Of a stretch of 64,000 bases of DNA, positions 44,445-53,057 are shown piece by piece. The notes under the pieces are model-generated. The model was not told the origin of the DNA and did not search any database. It saw only the letters and a list, made by a program, of their open reading frames with translations. Position 1 is the stretch's first letter; every line of letters starts with the position of its first letter. Made by a program: the position numbers and the translations under genes. This DNA is from Cellulomonas humilata (GTDB lineage Bacteria > Actinomycetota > Actinomycetes > Actinomycetales > Cellulomonadaceae), in contig NZ_JABMCI010000042.1 of NCBI RefSeq assembly GCF_013359775.1, positions 38,977 through 102,976 on the forward strand. Reading direction: 5' to 3'.

Positions 44445-44987
44445 ATGCGCACGACGACCACCCGGGAGCACATCGTCGAGGCGGCGCTCGCCCTCGTCGC
44501 GGACCGCGGCTTCACGGCCACGTCGGTCGACGACATCGCGTCGGCCGCCGGCGTCGCCAAGGGCAGCGTGTTCTACAACTTCGGCTCCAAGTCCGCCTTG
44601 TTCGAGGCGATCATCACGGAGGGCGTGGGGCGGCTGACCGTCGCCCTGCGGGGTGCGACCGTCGGCTTGCACGGACGTGACGCGCTCGACGCCCTGGTCA
44701 CCGAGCTGCTGGGCCAGATCCGCAGCCACCCGGACTTCGCCAAGCTCATGGTCGCGGAGACGTTCCGGACCGGGCGCAGCTGGCAGGACTCGATCCGGCT
44801 CGTCCGCGAGGAGGCCATGGGCGCGTTCGCCGCCGTCGTCGCCGACACGTGGCCCCACCGCGACGCCACCCTGACCGCCGCCGCCCTCTTCGGCGCCACG
44901 CTGCTCGCCGGGCTCGAGTGGCTCGTGTTCCAGCCGGAGCGCACTCTGGACGACGTCCGGGCGGCCGTGCTCGCTACGGTGCACTGA
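44445..44987 (+). CDS. TetR-family repressor of the ABC/Pip operon
   Basis: 180 residues. [43 protein letters not shown] (about residues 10-50). The C-terminal ligand domain ends in helices with [12 protein letters not shown]. It follows the Pip-type gene by 13 bp, so it is the third gene of the operon, and it probably binds the palindrome at 41698, giving autoregulation. The inducer is unknown. Confidence 0.88.
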   Translation: MRTTTTREHIVEAALALVADRGFTATSVDDIASAAGVAKGSVFYNFGSKSALFEAIITEGVGRLTVALRGATVGLHGRDALDALVTELLGQIRSHPDFAKLMVAETFRTGRSWQDSIRLVREEAMGAFAAVVADTWPHRDATLTAAALFGATLLAGLEWLVFQPERTLDDVRAAVLATVH

Positions 44988-45024
44988 GCGTTCCCCGCCC
45001 GACACACGCCGTGGAGGCCCCGCG

Positions 45025-46266
45025 ATGCCGAACGAGCCCGCACCGAACGGCGTCCACTCCGAGGTCGGACGCCTGCGCAAGGTCCTGGTCTGCGAGCCCG
45101 GTCTCGCCCACCGGCGCCTGACGCCCACCAACGCGGCGGACCTCCTGTTCGACGACGTGCTCTGGGTCGAGAACGCGATCAGCGACCACCGCGCCTTCGT
45201 CGCGCAGCTGCGGGCGCGCGACGTCGAGGTGCTGGAGCTGCACGAGGTCCTCGCGCAGACGATGGCCGCGCCCGGTGCCCGCGACTGGCTGCTCGACCGC
45301 AAGATCGTGCCGGACGACGTCGGACTGGAGCTGGTCGACGACGCACGAGAGTTCCTGGAGCGGCTCGAGCCTGCCCGCCTCGCCGAGTTCCTCATCGGCG
45401 GGCTCGCCACCACCGACATCACGGGCGGTTTCGACGACGACCACTTCGCGCTCGCCGAGTCCTCGCCCGACGCCCGCGAGTACGTCATGCCGCCGCTGCC
45501 CAACACCCTCTACACACGCGACACCACGTGCTGGCTGTACGGCGGCGTCACGCTCAACCCGCTGTACTTCCCGGCGCGCCACGACGAGACCCTGCTGATG
45601 AAGGCGGTCTACCTGTTCCACCCTGCCTTCGCGGGGTCGACCGTGTGGTGGGGAGACCCCGAGCGGCACTGGGGCCGCTCCACCATCGAGGGCGGCGACG
45701 TCATGCCGGTCGGCAACGGCACCGTGCTGGTCGGCATGAGCGAGCGCACGTCGCGCCAGGGCATCACCCAGCTCGCCGCCGCGCTGTTCGCGCAGGGGGC
45801 CGCGGAGCGCGTCGTCGTGGCGGGGATGCCCAAGCTCCGCTCGGCGATGCACCTGGACACGGTCTTCACGTTCGCCGACCGCGACGTGGTGACCCTGTAC
45901 CCGAGGATCGTCGACGCGGTGCACCCGTTCACGCTGCGCCCCGGCGACGGTGGCGGCGTGCACATCACGGACGAGGGGGGCGCGCGGTTCGTGGACGTCG
46001 TCGCCCGGGCGCTGGACCTGCCCGGGCTGCGCGTGATCGAGACGGGGGGCGACGCCTACGCGTCCGAGCGGCAGCAGTGGGACAGCGGCAACAACGCGGT
46101 CGCCGTGGAGCCGGGGGTCGTCTTCACCTACGACCGCAACACGACCACCAACGCCCTGCTGCGGGCGGCGGGCGTCGAGGTCATCGAGATCCGCGGGGCC
46201 GAGCTGGGGCGCGGGCGCGGCGGCGGCCACTGCATGACCTGCCCGATCAGCCGCGACCCGGTCTAG
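45025..46266 (+). CDS. arcA: Arginine deiminase
   Basis: 413 residues. Catalytic residues: Asp in [10 protein letters not shown], His in [11 protein letters not shown] and Cys in [11 protein letters not shown] (about residue 405). [16 protein letters not shown] is also conserved. It converts arginine to citrulline and ammonia. GGAGG lies 6-8 nt before the ATG. No ornithine carbamoyltransferase, carbamate kinase or antiporter is in the window, so the full ADI pathway is not encoded here. It is 37 bp after the TetR gene, with a strong terminator behind. Confidence 0.94.
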   Translation: MPNEPAPNGVHSEVGRLRKVLVCEPGLAHRRLTPTNAADLLFDDVLWVENAISDHRAFVAQLRARDVEVLELHEVLAQTMAAPGARDWLLDRKIVPDDVGLELVDDAREFLERLEPARLAEFLIGGLATTDITGGFDDDHFALAESSPDAREYVMPPLPNTLYTRDTTCWLYGGVTLNPLYFPARHDETLLMKAVYLFHPAFAGSTVWWGDPERHWGRSTIEGGDVMPVGNGTVLVGMSERTSRQGITQLAAALFAQGAAERVVVAGMPKLRSAMHLDTVFTFADRDVVTLYPRIVDAVHPFTLRPGDGGGVHITDEGGARFVDVVARALDLPGLRVIETGGDAYASERQQWDSGNNAVAVEPGVVFTYDRNTTTNALLRAAGVEVIEIRGAELGRGRGGGHCMTCPISRDPV

Positions 46267-46271
46267 GAATG

Positions 46272-46311
46272 CGAAAAGGGCCCTTCCCGACGTCGGGAAG
46301 GGCCCTTTTCG
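46272..46311. terminator. Strong bidirectional intrinsic terminator
   Basis: A perfect 40-bp palindrome, 5 bp after arcA. Arms start CGAAAAGGGCCCTTCCCGA, giving A/T runs on both flanks, so it can terminate both arcA and the convergent bldC. Confidence 0.9.
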
Positions 46312-46329
46312 TCTAGCGGAAGTTCTGAA

Positions 46330-46545
46330 TCAGTCCGCCGCGCGCTGCGTGGGAATGCCGGTGAGGAGCGAACGCACCTCAGCCTCGTGGAAACGGCGGT
46401 GGCCGCCGAGGGTGCGGACGGCCGAGAGCTTGCCGGCCTGCGCCCAGCGCGTGACCGTCTTGGGGTCGACGCGGAAGAGCACGGCGACCTCGCCCGGCGT
46501 GAGCAGAGCGCCCTGCGAGAGGGGGGCGTCGGTGGTGACAGCCAT
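46330..46545 (-). CDS. bldC: BldC-family MerR-like DNA-binding protein
   Basis: 71 residues. LLTPGEVAVLFRVDPKTVTR and LGGHRRFHEAEVRSLL form a winged helix-turn-helix as in BldC, a developmental regulator that binds DNA in head-to-tail arrays. AGGAG lies 7 nt before ATG 46545. In non-sporulating actinobacteria the targets are unknown. Confidence 0.9.
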   Translation of the reverse strand: MAVTTDAPLSQGALLTPGEVAVLFRVDPKTVTRWAQAGKLSAVRTLGGHRRFHEAEVRSLLTGIPTQRAAD

Positions 46546-46711
46546 GATGGATCTCCTGTCGTTCGGTAGCTCGGCTGGCCCAGTGGGCCCCGTGGCTTTG
46601 CGTCCCCGCCTTGCAGCGGGTTTGCCGTTGTCGCTGACAAAAGGAACTATGCCCGAAACTGGACGCGCGTGCAAGAACCCCGACCGCACGTTTCGCGCGC
46701 AAACGGGTGAT

Positions 46712-47512
46712 TTAGATCCGGCCATACCGGGCGCGAACGAACGAGTACACCCCGTAGGCCACGAACCCGAGCGCGACGATGACCAGCAGGACCACGCCCG
46801 CGGGCTGGTCACGCAGGGTATGGAGGGCGCCGTCGAGCCCGGTGGCCTTCGACGGGTCCGCCTGCACGGCGGCCGTGACGAAGAGCACACCCACGATCGC
46901 GAGCGCGACACCCTTGGCCACGTAGCCGACCACGCCGAGCCGCCGCACGACCGGTCCCGCCGTGCCGGACGGCAGCCGGTGCAGGTCCTGGAGGAACTTC
47001 TTCTTCGCGCCCTTGTAGACGTGGTACGCCCCGACGGCGACGATCGCCAGGCCGAGCGCGGCCACGAGCAACCGGCCTCCGGGTGCCCCCATGAGCTTGG
47101 CCGTCGCGTCCGCCGTCTGGGCCGAGCTGGACGAGCCGCCTCCCCGCGCGAAGCTGAGCGCGGTCAGGGCCAGGGCGAGGTACACCACCGCGCGGCCCGC
47201 CGCCTTCGCCCGCTCCCCCGCGCCACCCGAGCCACCGCCCGAGGGCGAGCCGTGGATCGCCTTGGCCACCTGCCAGGCGCCGAGCGCGAGGAAGGCGACC
47301 ACCGAGAACCACAGGACGACGCTGCCGAACGGTGTCGCGGCGATCGTGCCGAGCGCTCCCGACTGGTCCGCCTGCTCGCCGCCGCTGCCGAGCGCCACCC
47401 GGAGCGCCAGCACCCCGATGAGGATGTGCAGCACCCCGCTGACCGCGTACCCCGCCCGCGCCGCGAGCTCCCAGCCGCGCTGCGCGTTCTCCGTGCTGCT
47501 CGTCGCCACCAC
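46712..47512 (-). CDS. DUF1206 membrane protein
   Basis: 266 residues from GTG 47512 (AAGGAG 5 nt upstream; GTG 47509 is the alternative). Six transmembrane helices come in three repeats, each opening with a G-(Y/V)-x-x-x-G motif (ARAGYAVSGVLHILIG, AGRAVVYLALALTAL, RLGVVGYVAKGVALAIVG). Function of DUF1206 is unknown. Confidence 0.85.
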   Translation of the reverse strand: MVATSSTENAQRGWELAARAGYAVSGVLHILIGVLALRVALGSGGEQADQSGALGTIAATPFGSVVLWFSVVAFLALGAWQVAKAIHGSPSGGGSGGAGERAKAAGRAVVYLALALTALSFARGGGSSSSAQTADATAKLMGAPGGRLLVAALGLAIVAVGAYHVYKGAKKKFLQDLHRLPSGTAGPVVRRLGVVGYVAKGVALAIVGVLFVTAAVQADPSKATGLDGALHTLRDQPAGVVLLVIVALGFVAYGVYSFVRARYGRI

Positions 47513-47594
47513 TGCATCTCCTTCGGCCTGGCCCCCGTCGCGCCGATCGTGGCAGGAGGGGAGCCGTCCGGCGACCGGAGAGCTCGGGCGAGGG

Positions 47595-47668
47595 TGGGGC
47601 AGGTGGGGCTTGAACCCACGACCCACGGATTATGAGTCCGCTGCTCTGACCGGCTGAGCTACTGCCCC
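47595..47668 (-). tRNA. tRNA-Met (anticodon CAT)
   Basis: Minus strand. Acceptor GGGGCAG/CTGCCCC, D arm GCTC...GAGC, anticodon arm GCGGA-CTCATAA-TCCGT, T arm GTGGG-TTCAAGC-CCCAC. CAU could also be a lysidine-modified tRNA-Ile2, but elongator Met is more likely. CCA is not encoded. Confidence 0.9.
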
Positions 47669-47694
47669 GAGGCACCGCACACCCTACCGAGGCC

Positions 47695-49176
47695 TCACTC
47701 CGGCGTGTTGTCGAGGTCCCCGCCGAGCACGTAGGGCGTGTCGACGCCGGTGTAGGCCAGGTGCGCGACGAGGCCTTGCTGGGCGTGCGGCAGGTTGTGG
47801 CAGTGGTCCATCCAGACGCCGGGGTTGTCGGCGACGAACGCCACCTCGTAGGACTCCCCCGCCGCCAGCTCCAGAGAGTCCGTCCACCACGGACTGCCGG
47901 TCGACGGCGCGCCGTCCCGCGACAGGACGAGCAGGTGGTGGCCGTGCAGGTGCATCGGGTGGCCCTGACCGCTGGAGTTGCGCAGGATCATCCGGACGAC
48001 GTCGCCCTCGCTGACGACGAACATCGGCACGTCCGGGTACGTGTGGCCGTTGATCGTCCACTGGAGACCGGGACGACCGGCGACGAACCCCGGGCGGCGC
48101 CCGATCGCGTAGTCGAACCGGCGGTCGACGGCGCGCGGGTCGAAGCCGACGTCGGTGGGCGTGCCGTAGGTGAGCAGGTCGAGGGTGCTGCGCGGATCGT
48201 CGCCGTCGGGTGCGTCGTCGGCGGGTCCGACGATCACCGACTGCGAGCCGAGCCGGACCCGGACCGACCCGTCGTCCGGGACGGTCACCTCGAGGTCGGC
48301 GCGACCGCCGCCACCGATCAGGACGGCCTGCTCGGCGACGCGGCCGGGGTCGTGCAGGTCCCGTCCGTCGAGCGCGAGGAGCCGGTACCCGGACCCCGGC
48401 ACCCAGGCGCGGAGCACTCCCGACCCGGTGTTCACCACCCGGACCCGGACGCGGTCCCCCGCCGCCGCGTCCACCCGCAGGTCCCCCGTCGAGCCGTTGA
48501 CCGTCGGGACCGCACCGTAGGTGTGGACGGCCGCGACGGCCTCGACGCCCTCCTGGGGTGCGGCTGGCCGGACGACGAGCGCGCCGAACAGCCCGCCGCG
48601 CACCTGGGCGTGGGACACCTGGTGCGAGTGGTACCAGTACGTGCCGGCGTACTCGACGACGAACCGGTAGACGTGCGAGCCGCCCTCGGGCACGGCGTCC
48701 TGCGTGACGCCGGCGACGCCGTCCTCGGCGTTGGGCACGTCCACCCCGTGCCAGTGCAGGGTGGTGCCGTCGGGCACCGAGCGGTTGACCAGCGTCACCT
48801 GGACGAGGTCGCCGACCACCGCCTCGATCGTGGGGCCGGGGGACGTCCCGTTGAGCGTGTAGCCGGCGACGGTGCGACCGCCGACCTCGATCGGTCCGGC
48901 GTCCGCTGTCAGGGTGAGCTCGACGTCCGGGACACCGCCGGACGGCCCGGTGAGCGTCGCGACGCTCACGCGCGGTCCGTCCTCGGGCTCGTGGCCGTGG
49001 CCGGACGCCGCCGCGGGGCCACCACCGGTGTCGGGATAGCCCATGTCCATCACCGACGCGTTCGCCGGCACCAGGCTGGACCACCAGAACCAGGCGAGCG
49101 GGCCGAGCACGAGCAGAGAGGCGACGACGGCCGCGACGACCCGCCGACGTCGGCCCAGCGCCTCCCGCTCGGTCAT
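47695..49176 (-). CDS. Membrane-anchored multicopper oxidase
   Basis: 493 residues. A basic RRRRVV N-terminus with a hydrophobic helix (13-34) anchors or exports it. All four copper motifs are present: HWHG (about 140), HSHQVSH (about 185), HPMHLHGHH (about 405) and HCHNLPHAQQGL (about 457), where the type 1 axial position is Leu, suggesting a high redox potential. It probably oxidises metals or small aromatics outside the membrane. The upstream gene at 49181 ends 4 bp before its start, so they form one unit. Confidence 0.92.
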   Translation of the reverse strand: MTEREALGRRRRVVAAVVASLLVLGPLAWFWWSSLVPANASVMDMGYPDTGGGPAAASGHGHEPEDGPRVSVATLTGPSGGVPDVELTLTADAGPIEVGGRTVAGYTLNGTSPGPTIEAVVGDLVQVTLVNRSVPDGTTLHWHGVDVPNAEDGVAGVTQDAVPEGGSHVYRFVVEYAGTYWYHSHQVSHAQVRGGLFGALVVRPAAPQEGVEAVAAVHTYGAVPTVNGSTGDLRVDAAAGDRVRVRVVNTGSGVLRAWVPGSGYRLLALDGRDLHDPGRVAEQAVLIGGGGRADLEVTVPDDGSVRVRLGSQSVIVGPADDAPDGDDPRSTLDLLTYGTPTDVGFDPRAVDRRFDYAIGRRPGFVAGRPGLQWTINGHTYPDVPMFVVSEGDVVRMILRNSSGQGHPMHLHGHHLLVLSRDGAPSTGSPWWTDSLELAAGESYEVAFVADNPGVWMDHCHNLPHAQQGLVAHLAYTGVDTPYVLGGDLDNTPE

Positions 49177-49180
49177 CGGC

Positions 49181-49621
49181 TCAGGCGACGGCGTTGGCGG
49201 GGGCGGAGGCGTCGGTTGTCGTCGTGCTCCGCGGCACGCGCTGGGCGGCCGTGATGCTCACGCCGAGGATCGCGAGCGCGTTGGCCCCGTGCAGCGCGCC
49301 GACCACGGGTGCACCGAAGGCCACGAACGCGAGCACGATCTGCAGCACGAGCAGGCCCAGGATGATCAGGGCGTAGCGGACCGCACCGGGGAACTTGGCG
49401 AAGAACGACACGATGAGCAGCGCGATCACGAGCAGCGGGATCACCATCGTGCCCACGATCCCGTGCATCGCATGCCCGAGGTTCCCCTCCCAGTCCGAGT
49501 CGATGACGGCTCCACCGTCGAGGTCGTTCAGCGTGGCGAACCAGGCGTAGGCGATGGCGCCGGCCTGGACGAACACCCCGGTGGCCACCAGGTAGGCGAG
49601 CACCCGATACGCAGTCTTCAT
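49181..49621 (-). CDS. Four-helix membrane protein with conserved histidines (DUF6220-like)
   Basis: 146 residues and four helices. NLGHAMHGIVG at the start of helix 2 and VGALHGANAL at helix 4 put histidines at helix ends, as in small b-type cytochromes. GAGGGATG precedes the ATG. As the first gene of the multicopper oxidase unit it may pass electrons or assist the oxidase; this is inference from position. Confidence 0.75.
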   Translation of the reverse strand: MKTAYRVLAYLVATGVFVQAGAIAYAWFATLNDLDGGAVIDSDWEGNLGHAMHGIVGTMVIPLLVIALLIVSFFAKFPGAVRYALIILGLLVLQIVLAFVAFGAPVVGALHGANALAILGVSITAAQRVPRSTTTTDASAPANAVA

Positions 49622-49760
49622 GTCATCCCTCGATCCCGTTGCGCTCCCAGGACGCGGTCGGGAACGGCCGCGCCTCCCTCCAAGATCCTCGGGGGCGCAA
49701 TCAGATACTTCGTCCCGGTTTCTGGTCGTTCGCGGACGCGGTCGGGAGCAGCCACGCGGG

Positions 49761-49766
49761 TACCGT
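49761..49766 (+). promoter_or_regulatory. -10 box (TACCGT) of a leaderless promoter
   Basis: TACCGT, 6 nt, then GTG 49773. Confidence 0.5.
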
Positions 49767-49772
49767 GAGGTC

Positions 49773-50285
49773 GTGGCCCTGTTCTCCCGACGCCGGATCC
49801 CCGCTGCCGACCGCAGTCGCCTCGACCTGCACCCGGGCGACACCATCCTGGTGAGCACCGAGCTGGCCGACGGCCGGCGCGCGGTCGCCTCACGGCGGGC
49901 TCTGCACCTCCTGGGACCCGACGGGCCGGTCGTGCGGCACCCCTGGTCGGACGTCGATCACGGCTCCCTGGACGCCGCCACCCGCACCATGACCCTGCGC
50001 TGGGTGTCGGGCGCGTCCGAGCAGCTGACCTTCGCGGGGGTGCCCGGGTCGTACGCGTTCTCGCAGACGTTCCGGGAGCGGGTGCAGCAGTCCGTCGTGC
50101 ATGCGGCGTCCGTCACACTCCCCGGCGACCACCGCGCACGAGTCGTCCTGCGCCGCGACGAGGACGGCCGGATGTTCACGCAGGTCCTCGGCGACGCGTC
50201 CATCGACCTGTCGGACCCGGCCGTGGCAGCCATCGTCGACGCGGCCGAGGACGAGGTACGCGACGCCGTCGGGCTCCCCCGCTGA
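49773..50285 (+). CDS. Conserved hypothetical protein
   Basis: 170 residues, cytoplasmic and soluble. It is beta-rich in the first 110 residues (PGDTILVSTELADGRRAVAS, VRHPWSDVDHGSLD) and helical at the end. Homologues are common in Cellulomonas-type genomes without assigned function. It ends 48 bp before tRNA-Asn. Confidence 0.7.
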   Translation: MALFSRRRIPAADRSRLDLHPGDTILVSTELADGRRAVASRRALHLLGPDGPVVRHPWSDVDHGSLDAATRTMTLRWVSGASEQLTFAGVPGSYAFSQTFRERVQQSVVHAASVTLPGDHRARVVLRRDEDGRMFTQVLGDASIDLSDPAVAAIVDAAEDEVRDAVGLPR

Positions 50286-50333
50286 CGCGTCCAGGGCACC
50301 CCGCAGCGGCTGCTAGAGTTTCTTCCCGCACGA

Positions 50334-50409
<76 letters not shown>

Positions 50410-50424
50410 GTATCACCGCAGGTC

Positions 50425-50446
50425 AGGCCCCCTTTCGAGGGGGCCT
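50425..50446 (+). terminator. Intrinsic terminator of tRNA-Asn
   Basis: AGGCCCCCT-TTCG-AGGGGGCCT, 9-bp stem with a UUCG loop, followed by TCGTG. Confidence 0.85.
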
Positions 50447-50482
50447 TCGTGCTGTCGTGCCCCAGACGTGCCCGAGCTCACG

Positions 50483-50584
50483 ATGGTCGCCGAGCAGATC
50501 CGGCAGACCGAGCAGCGGGCCGCGGCGGCCAGGAGCGAGCTGCCACAGACCCGCCTGGCGTTGCTTGACCCCTCGGTCAGGTGA
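50483..50584 (+). pseudogene. Coding-like fragment downstream of tRNA-Asn
   Basis: A 33-codon frame MVAEQIRQTEQRAAAARSEL... ends at TGA 50582 and reads as an alanine/glutamate coiled coil; the frame is open upstream without a start. Such tails occur at the C-terminus of serine recombinases and phage proteins. Its place right behind a tRNA with encoded CCA suggests a trace of past integration. Weak evidence. Confidence 0.25.
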
Positions 50585-50588
50585 TCAG

Positions 50589-51518
50589 TCAGTCGCCGAC
50601 GGAGTTGCGGGCACGCTGCACGATCAACGGGTCGACATCGCCGACGACGTCCTCGTTCTTGCCGTCGTAGGAGAACTGGCTGAGGAAGTAGCGCATGGCG
50701 TTGAGCCGGGCGCGCTTCTTGTCGTTGCTGCGGATCATGATCCACGGCGCGTGATCGGTGTCCGTCCCGGCGAACATGGCCTCCTTCGCAACGGAGTACG
50801 ACTCCCAGCGACCGAGGGACTCGAGGTCCATCGGTGACAGCTTCCAGCGGCGGACGGGATCGATCTGACGGATCGCGAACCGTGTGCGCTGCTCGCGGCG
50901 GGTGACGGAGAACCAGAACTTCGTCAGGTGGGTGCCGGCGTCGACGATGAGCCTCTCGAAGTCGGGAGCCTGGCGCATGAACTCCGCGTACTCGTCGTCG
51001 GAACAGAACGCCATCACTCGCTCGACGCCGGCACGGTTGTACCAGGACCGGTCGAACAGCACGATCTCGCCCTGCGTGGGGAAGTGCTTGACGTAGCGCT
51101 GGAAGTACCACTGGCCCTGCTCGGTGGTGGTGGGCATGGTCAGCGCGACCACGCGTGCTGCGCGCGGGTTCAGGTGCTCGACGAAGCGCTTGATCGTGCC
51201 GCCCTTGCCGGCCGCGTCGCGGCCCTCGAACACGATGATGTGCCGCTCGCCGTTGTCCTCTGCCCAGTACTGCAGCTTGAGGAGCTCGATCTGCAGGCGG
51301 TACTTGGTCTCTTCGTACTCCTCGCGATCCATGAGCTCGCCGTAGGGGTAGTCCTCGCGCCACGTCTCGACCGCTTTGCCGCCCGGGTCGATGAGCACGG
51401 GATCTGCTCCCTCGCCGCCGGCAACGCTGTAGCCCTCGGCCACCAGGCGGTCGATGTACTCGCGCAGATTGTCCTCGGCGTCAGGTGCGATCGCGCCGAG
51501 ATCGAGCGGGAAGTCCAT
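50589..51518 (-). CDS. ppk2: Polyphosphate kinase 2
   Basis: 309 residues from ATG 51518 with AGGAGGA 4 nt upstream. FEGRDAAGKGGTIKRF is the Walker A loop, LFDRSWYNRAGVERVM the lid/Walker B region and PWIMIRSNDKKRARLNAM the C-terminal signature. PPK2 phosphorylates nucleotides with polyphosphate or runs in reverse; the length fits single-domain class I. It complements PpgK at 16.5 kb. Confidence 0.94.
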   Translation of the reverse strand: MDFPLDLGAIAPDAEDNLREYIDRLVAEGYSVAGGEGADPVLIDPGGKAVETWREDYPYGELMDREEYEETKYRLQIELLKLQYWAEDNGERHIIVFEGRDAAGKGGTIKRFVEHLNPRAARVVALTMPTTTEQGQWYFQRYVKHFPTQGEIVLFDRSWYNRAGVERVMAFCSDDEYAEFMRQAPDFERLIVDAGTHLTKFWFSVTRREQRTRFAIRQIDPVRRWKLSPMDLESLGRWESYSVAKEAMFAGTDTDHAPWIMIRSNDKKRARLNAMRYFLSQFSYDGKNEDVVGDVDPLIVQRARNSVGD

Positions 51519-51634
51519 CGGATCCTCCTCCTGACGGCCGGCCCGACTGCGACGCCAGCGACGTCTCTTCATGATGGCTGTTCTCGGACCTTCTCCACAG
51601 AACGTGGCCCGGGGACCTGACGGTGTCCCAGCGG

Positions 51635-51763
51635 CTACTTCTTGCGCTCCGCTGCCTCGCGTCGGCGGCGGTGGGGATCACGCTTCACGCGATCGGCAGT
51701 GCGACACGACTTGCCCGGTGCGGCGTGGCACCGGGGGCACTCGACATCCAGCGGCTTGGTCAT
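51635..51763 (-). CDS. 42-residue zinc-finger protein
   Basis: MTKPLDVECPRCHAAPGKSC followed by a basic tail of arginines and lysines. CPRC...C and a later His give a single small zinc site like the 'DNA-binding phage zinc finger' found in actinophages and their hosts. The start is 7 nt after TAGGGT. Likely binds nucleic acid. Confidence 0.7.
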   Translation of the reverse strand: MTKPLDVECPRCHAAPGKSCRTADRVKRDPHRRRREAAERKK

Positions 51764-51770
51764 GCGCCGG

Positions 51771-51776
51771 ACCCTA
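51771..51776 (-). promoter_or_regulatory. -10 box (TAGGGT) of the mini zinc-finger gene
   Basis: On the minus strand TAGGGT, 7 nt, then ATG 51763. Confidence 0.5.
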
Positions 51777-52037
51777 AGCCAGGAAGATGAACAGCTCGGC
51801 CTGGCCCGCCACGCCGGGCTGCGGTCGGGGGCTCGCTGGGTTGGACCGAGCCGGAGAGGCACGTCGCTGCGCCCTCGCGGTGCACGACGACGTACGTGAT
51901 GATCTCGACGACGCGCGTCCGTGCTCGAGCTGGAGGCCCGGTGGGGCGCCGCTCTCCCGGTGACGCCCGCGTGAACGTTGGCCGTCGACTCGCGGAACAC
52001 GCTCACGACCTGCGGGTTCAGGGACGACGCTCGGACC

Positions 52038-53021
52038 GTGGCCGACGTCCAGACCCTGCTGCGTGACCTGCGCTCCGGCGCAGTCCCGTCCTCCGACCTC
52101 GTGGGAACCCTCGCCGTCCCGCTGCACGCGGTCGATGCCGACACGCCCGTGCACGAGATCGAACCGCTCTTCCTCGATCCGGCGCTCCTGCGGATCGGCG
52201 TCATCGACCGGAACGCAGCGAACCGGATCGGGCTCATCACGCGATCGCGGTTCAACGCAGCCATGGCCGGCCGACTGGGCTACGGCCGAGCGGTCCTGAC
52301 GCGTCGCCCAGCGCGTGCCGTGGCCGACTGGGAGCCGCTCGTCGTCGACGCGTCGTCACCCGTCGTCGAGGCGGCGCTGCTCGCGATGGCCCGACCGCCC
52401 GAGTCCCGGTTCGAGGACGTCGTCGTCCGCTCCGATCTCTGGTCGGCGACAGGGACAGCGGAGCTCGTGCACTCCCTCGCCGCCGCGCTCGCTGACCAAG
52501 GCATCCGCGACCGGACGACCGGCCTCGTCAACCGCCACTTCCTCGAGCACACGCTCGCCTCATGGGCGCACGAGATCCGGGGCTCCCGCCAACGACTGGC
52601 GGTCACACTGATCGACATCGCAGGCTTCGGCCTGCTCAACGCGGCCCATGGCCTCCCCCACGGCGACCGCGTGCTCGCCTCCATGGCGCAGGCGCTGACG
52701 GGCGCCTACCCGGGAGGCTGCGTACTCGGTCGGCTCGGCGACGACGAGATCCTCGTGGTGGCGGTGCTGCCCGCCGTGCCCGACGAACGCGCCCGCGAGG
52801 TCGCCGAGGAGCTGCGGCAGCGCGCGCTCCGCACGCTGGCCGCCACTCCCCCCGGCTTCGCCGACGGCGAGTGGCCGCCGGTCCGGGCGGTCGCCGCCGT
52901 GAGCCTGCAGGCGTGGGCAGACGGCCCTCTGTTGCTCCAGGAGCTGCACCGCGACATGCGCCGCAAGAAGGCCGAGCGGGCTCCGATCCGGCCGCGTCCC
53001 GGCCTCGAGTCCGGCAGCTGA
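52038..53021 (+). CDS. Degenerate GGDEF protein with CBS-like N-terminal region
   Basis: 327 residues from GTG 52038; a TTG at 51978 would add 20, and neither has a clear ribosome binding site. Residues 1-150 resemble a CBS-type pair (VPLHAVDADTPVHEIEPLF, GLITRSRFNAAMAGRLGYGR). The C-terminal GGDEF-like domain starts RDRTTGLVNRHFLEHTL. The signature reads RLGDDEI in place of GGDEF, so diguanylate cyclase activity is unlikely. It may be a c-di-GMP or nucleotide sensor. The 275 bp before it hold no other gene. Confidence 0.75.
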   Translation: MADVQTLLRDLRSGAVPSSDLVGTLAVPLHAVDADTPVHEIEPLFLDPALLRIGVIDRNAANRIGLITRSRFNAAMAGRLGYGRAVLTRRPARAVADWEPLVVDASSPVVEAALLAMARPPESRFEDVVVRSDLWSATGTAELVHSLAAALADQGIRDRTTGLVNRHFLEHTLASWAHEIRGSRQRLAVTLIDIAGFGLLNAAHGLPHGDRVLASMAQALTGAYPGGCVLGRLGDDEILVVAVLPAVPDERAREVAEELRQRALRTLAATPPGFADGEWPPVRAVAAVSLQAWADGPLLLQELHRDMRRKKAERAPIRPRPGLESGS

Positions 53022-53044
53022 TTGTCGCGCCGGATCGCCGCGGC

Positions 53045-53050
53045 TATCGT
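53045..53050 (+). promoter_or_regulatory. -10 box (TATCGT) of a leaderless promoter
   Basis: TATCGT, 7 nt, then ATG 53058. Confidence 0.5.
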
Positions 53051-53057
53051 CGCGGAG

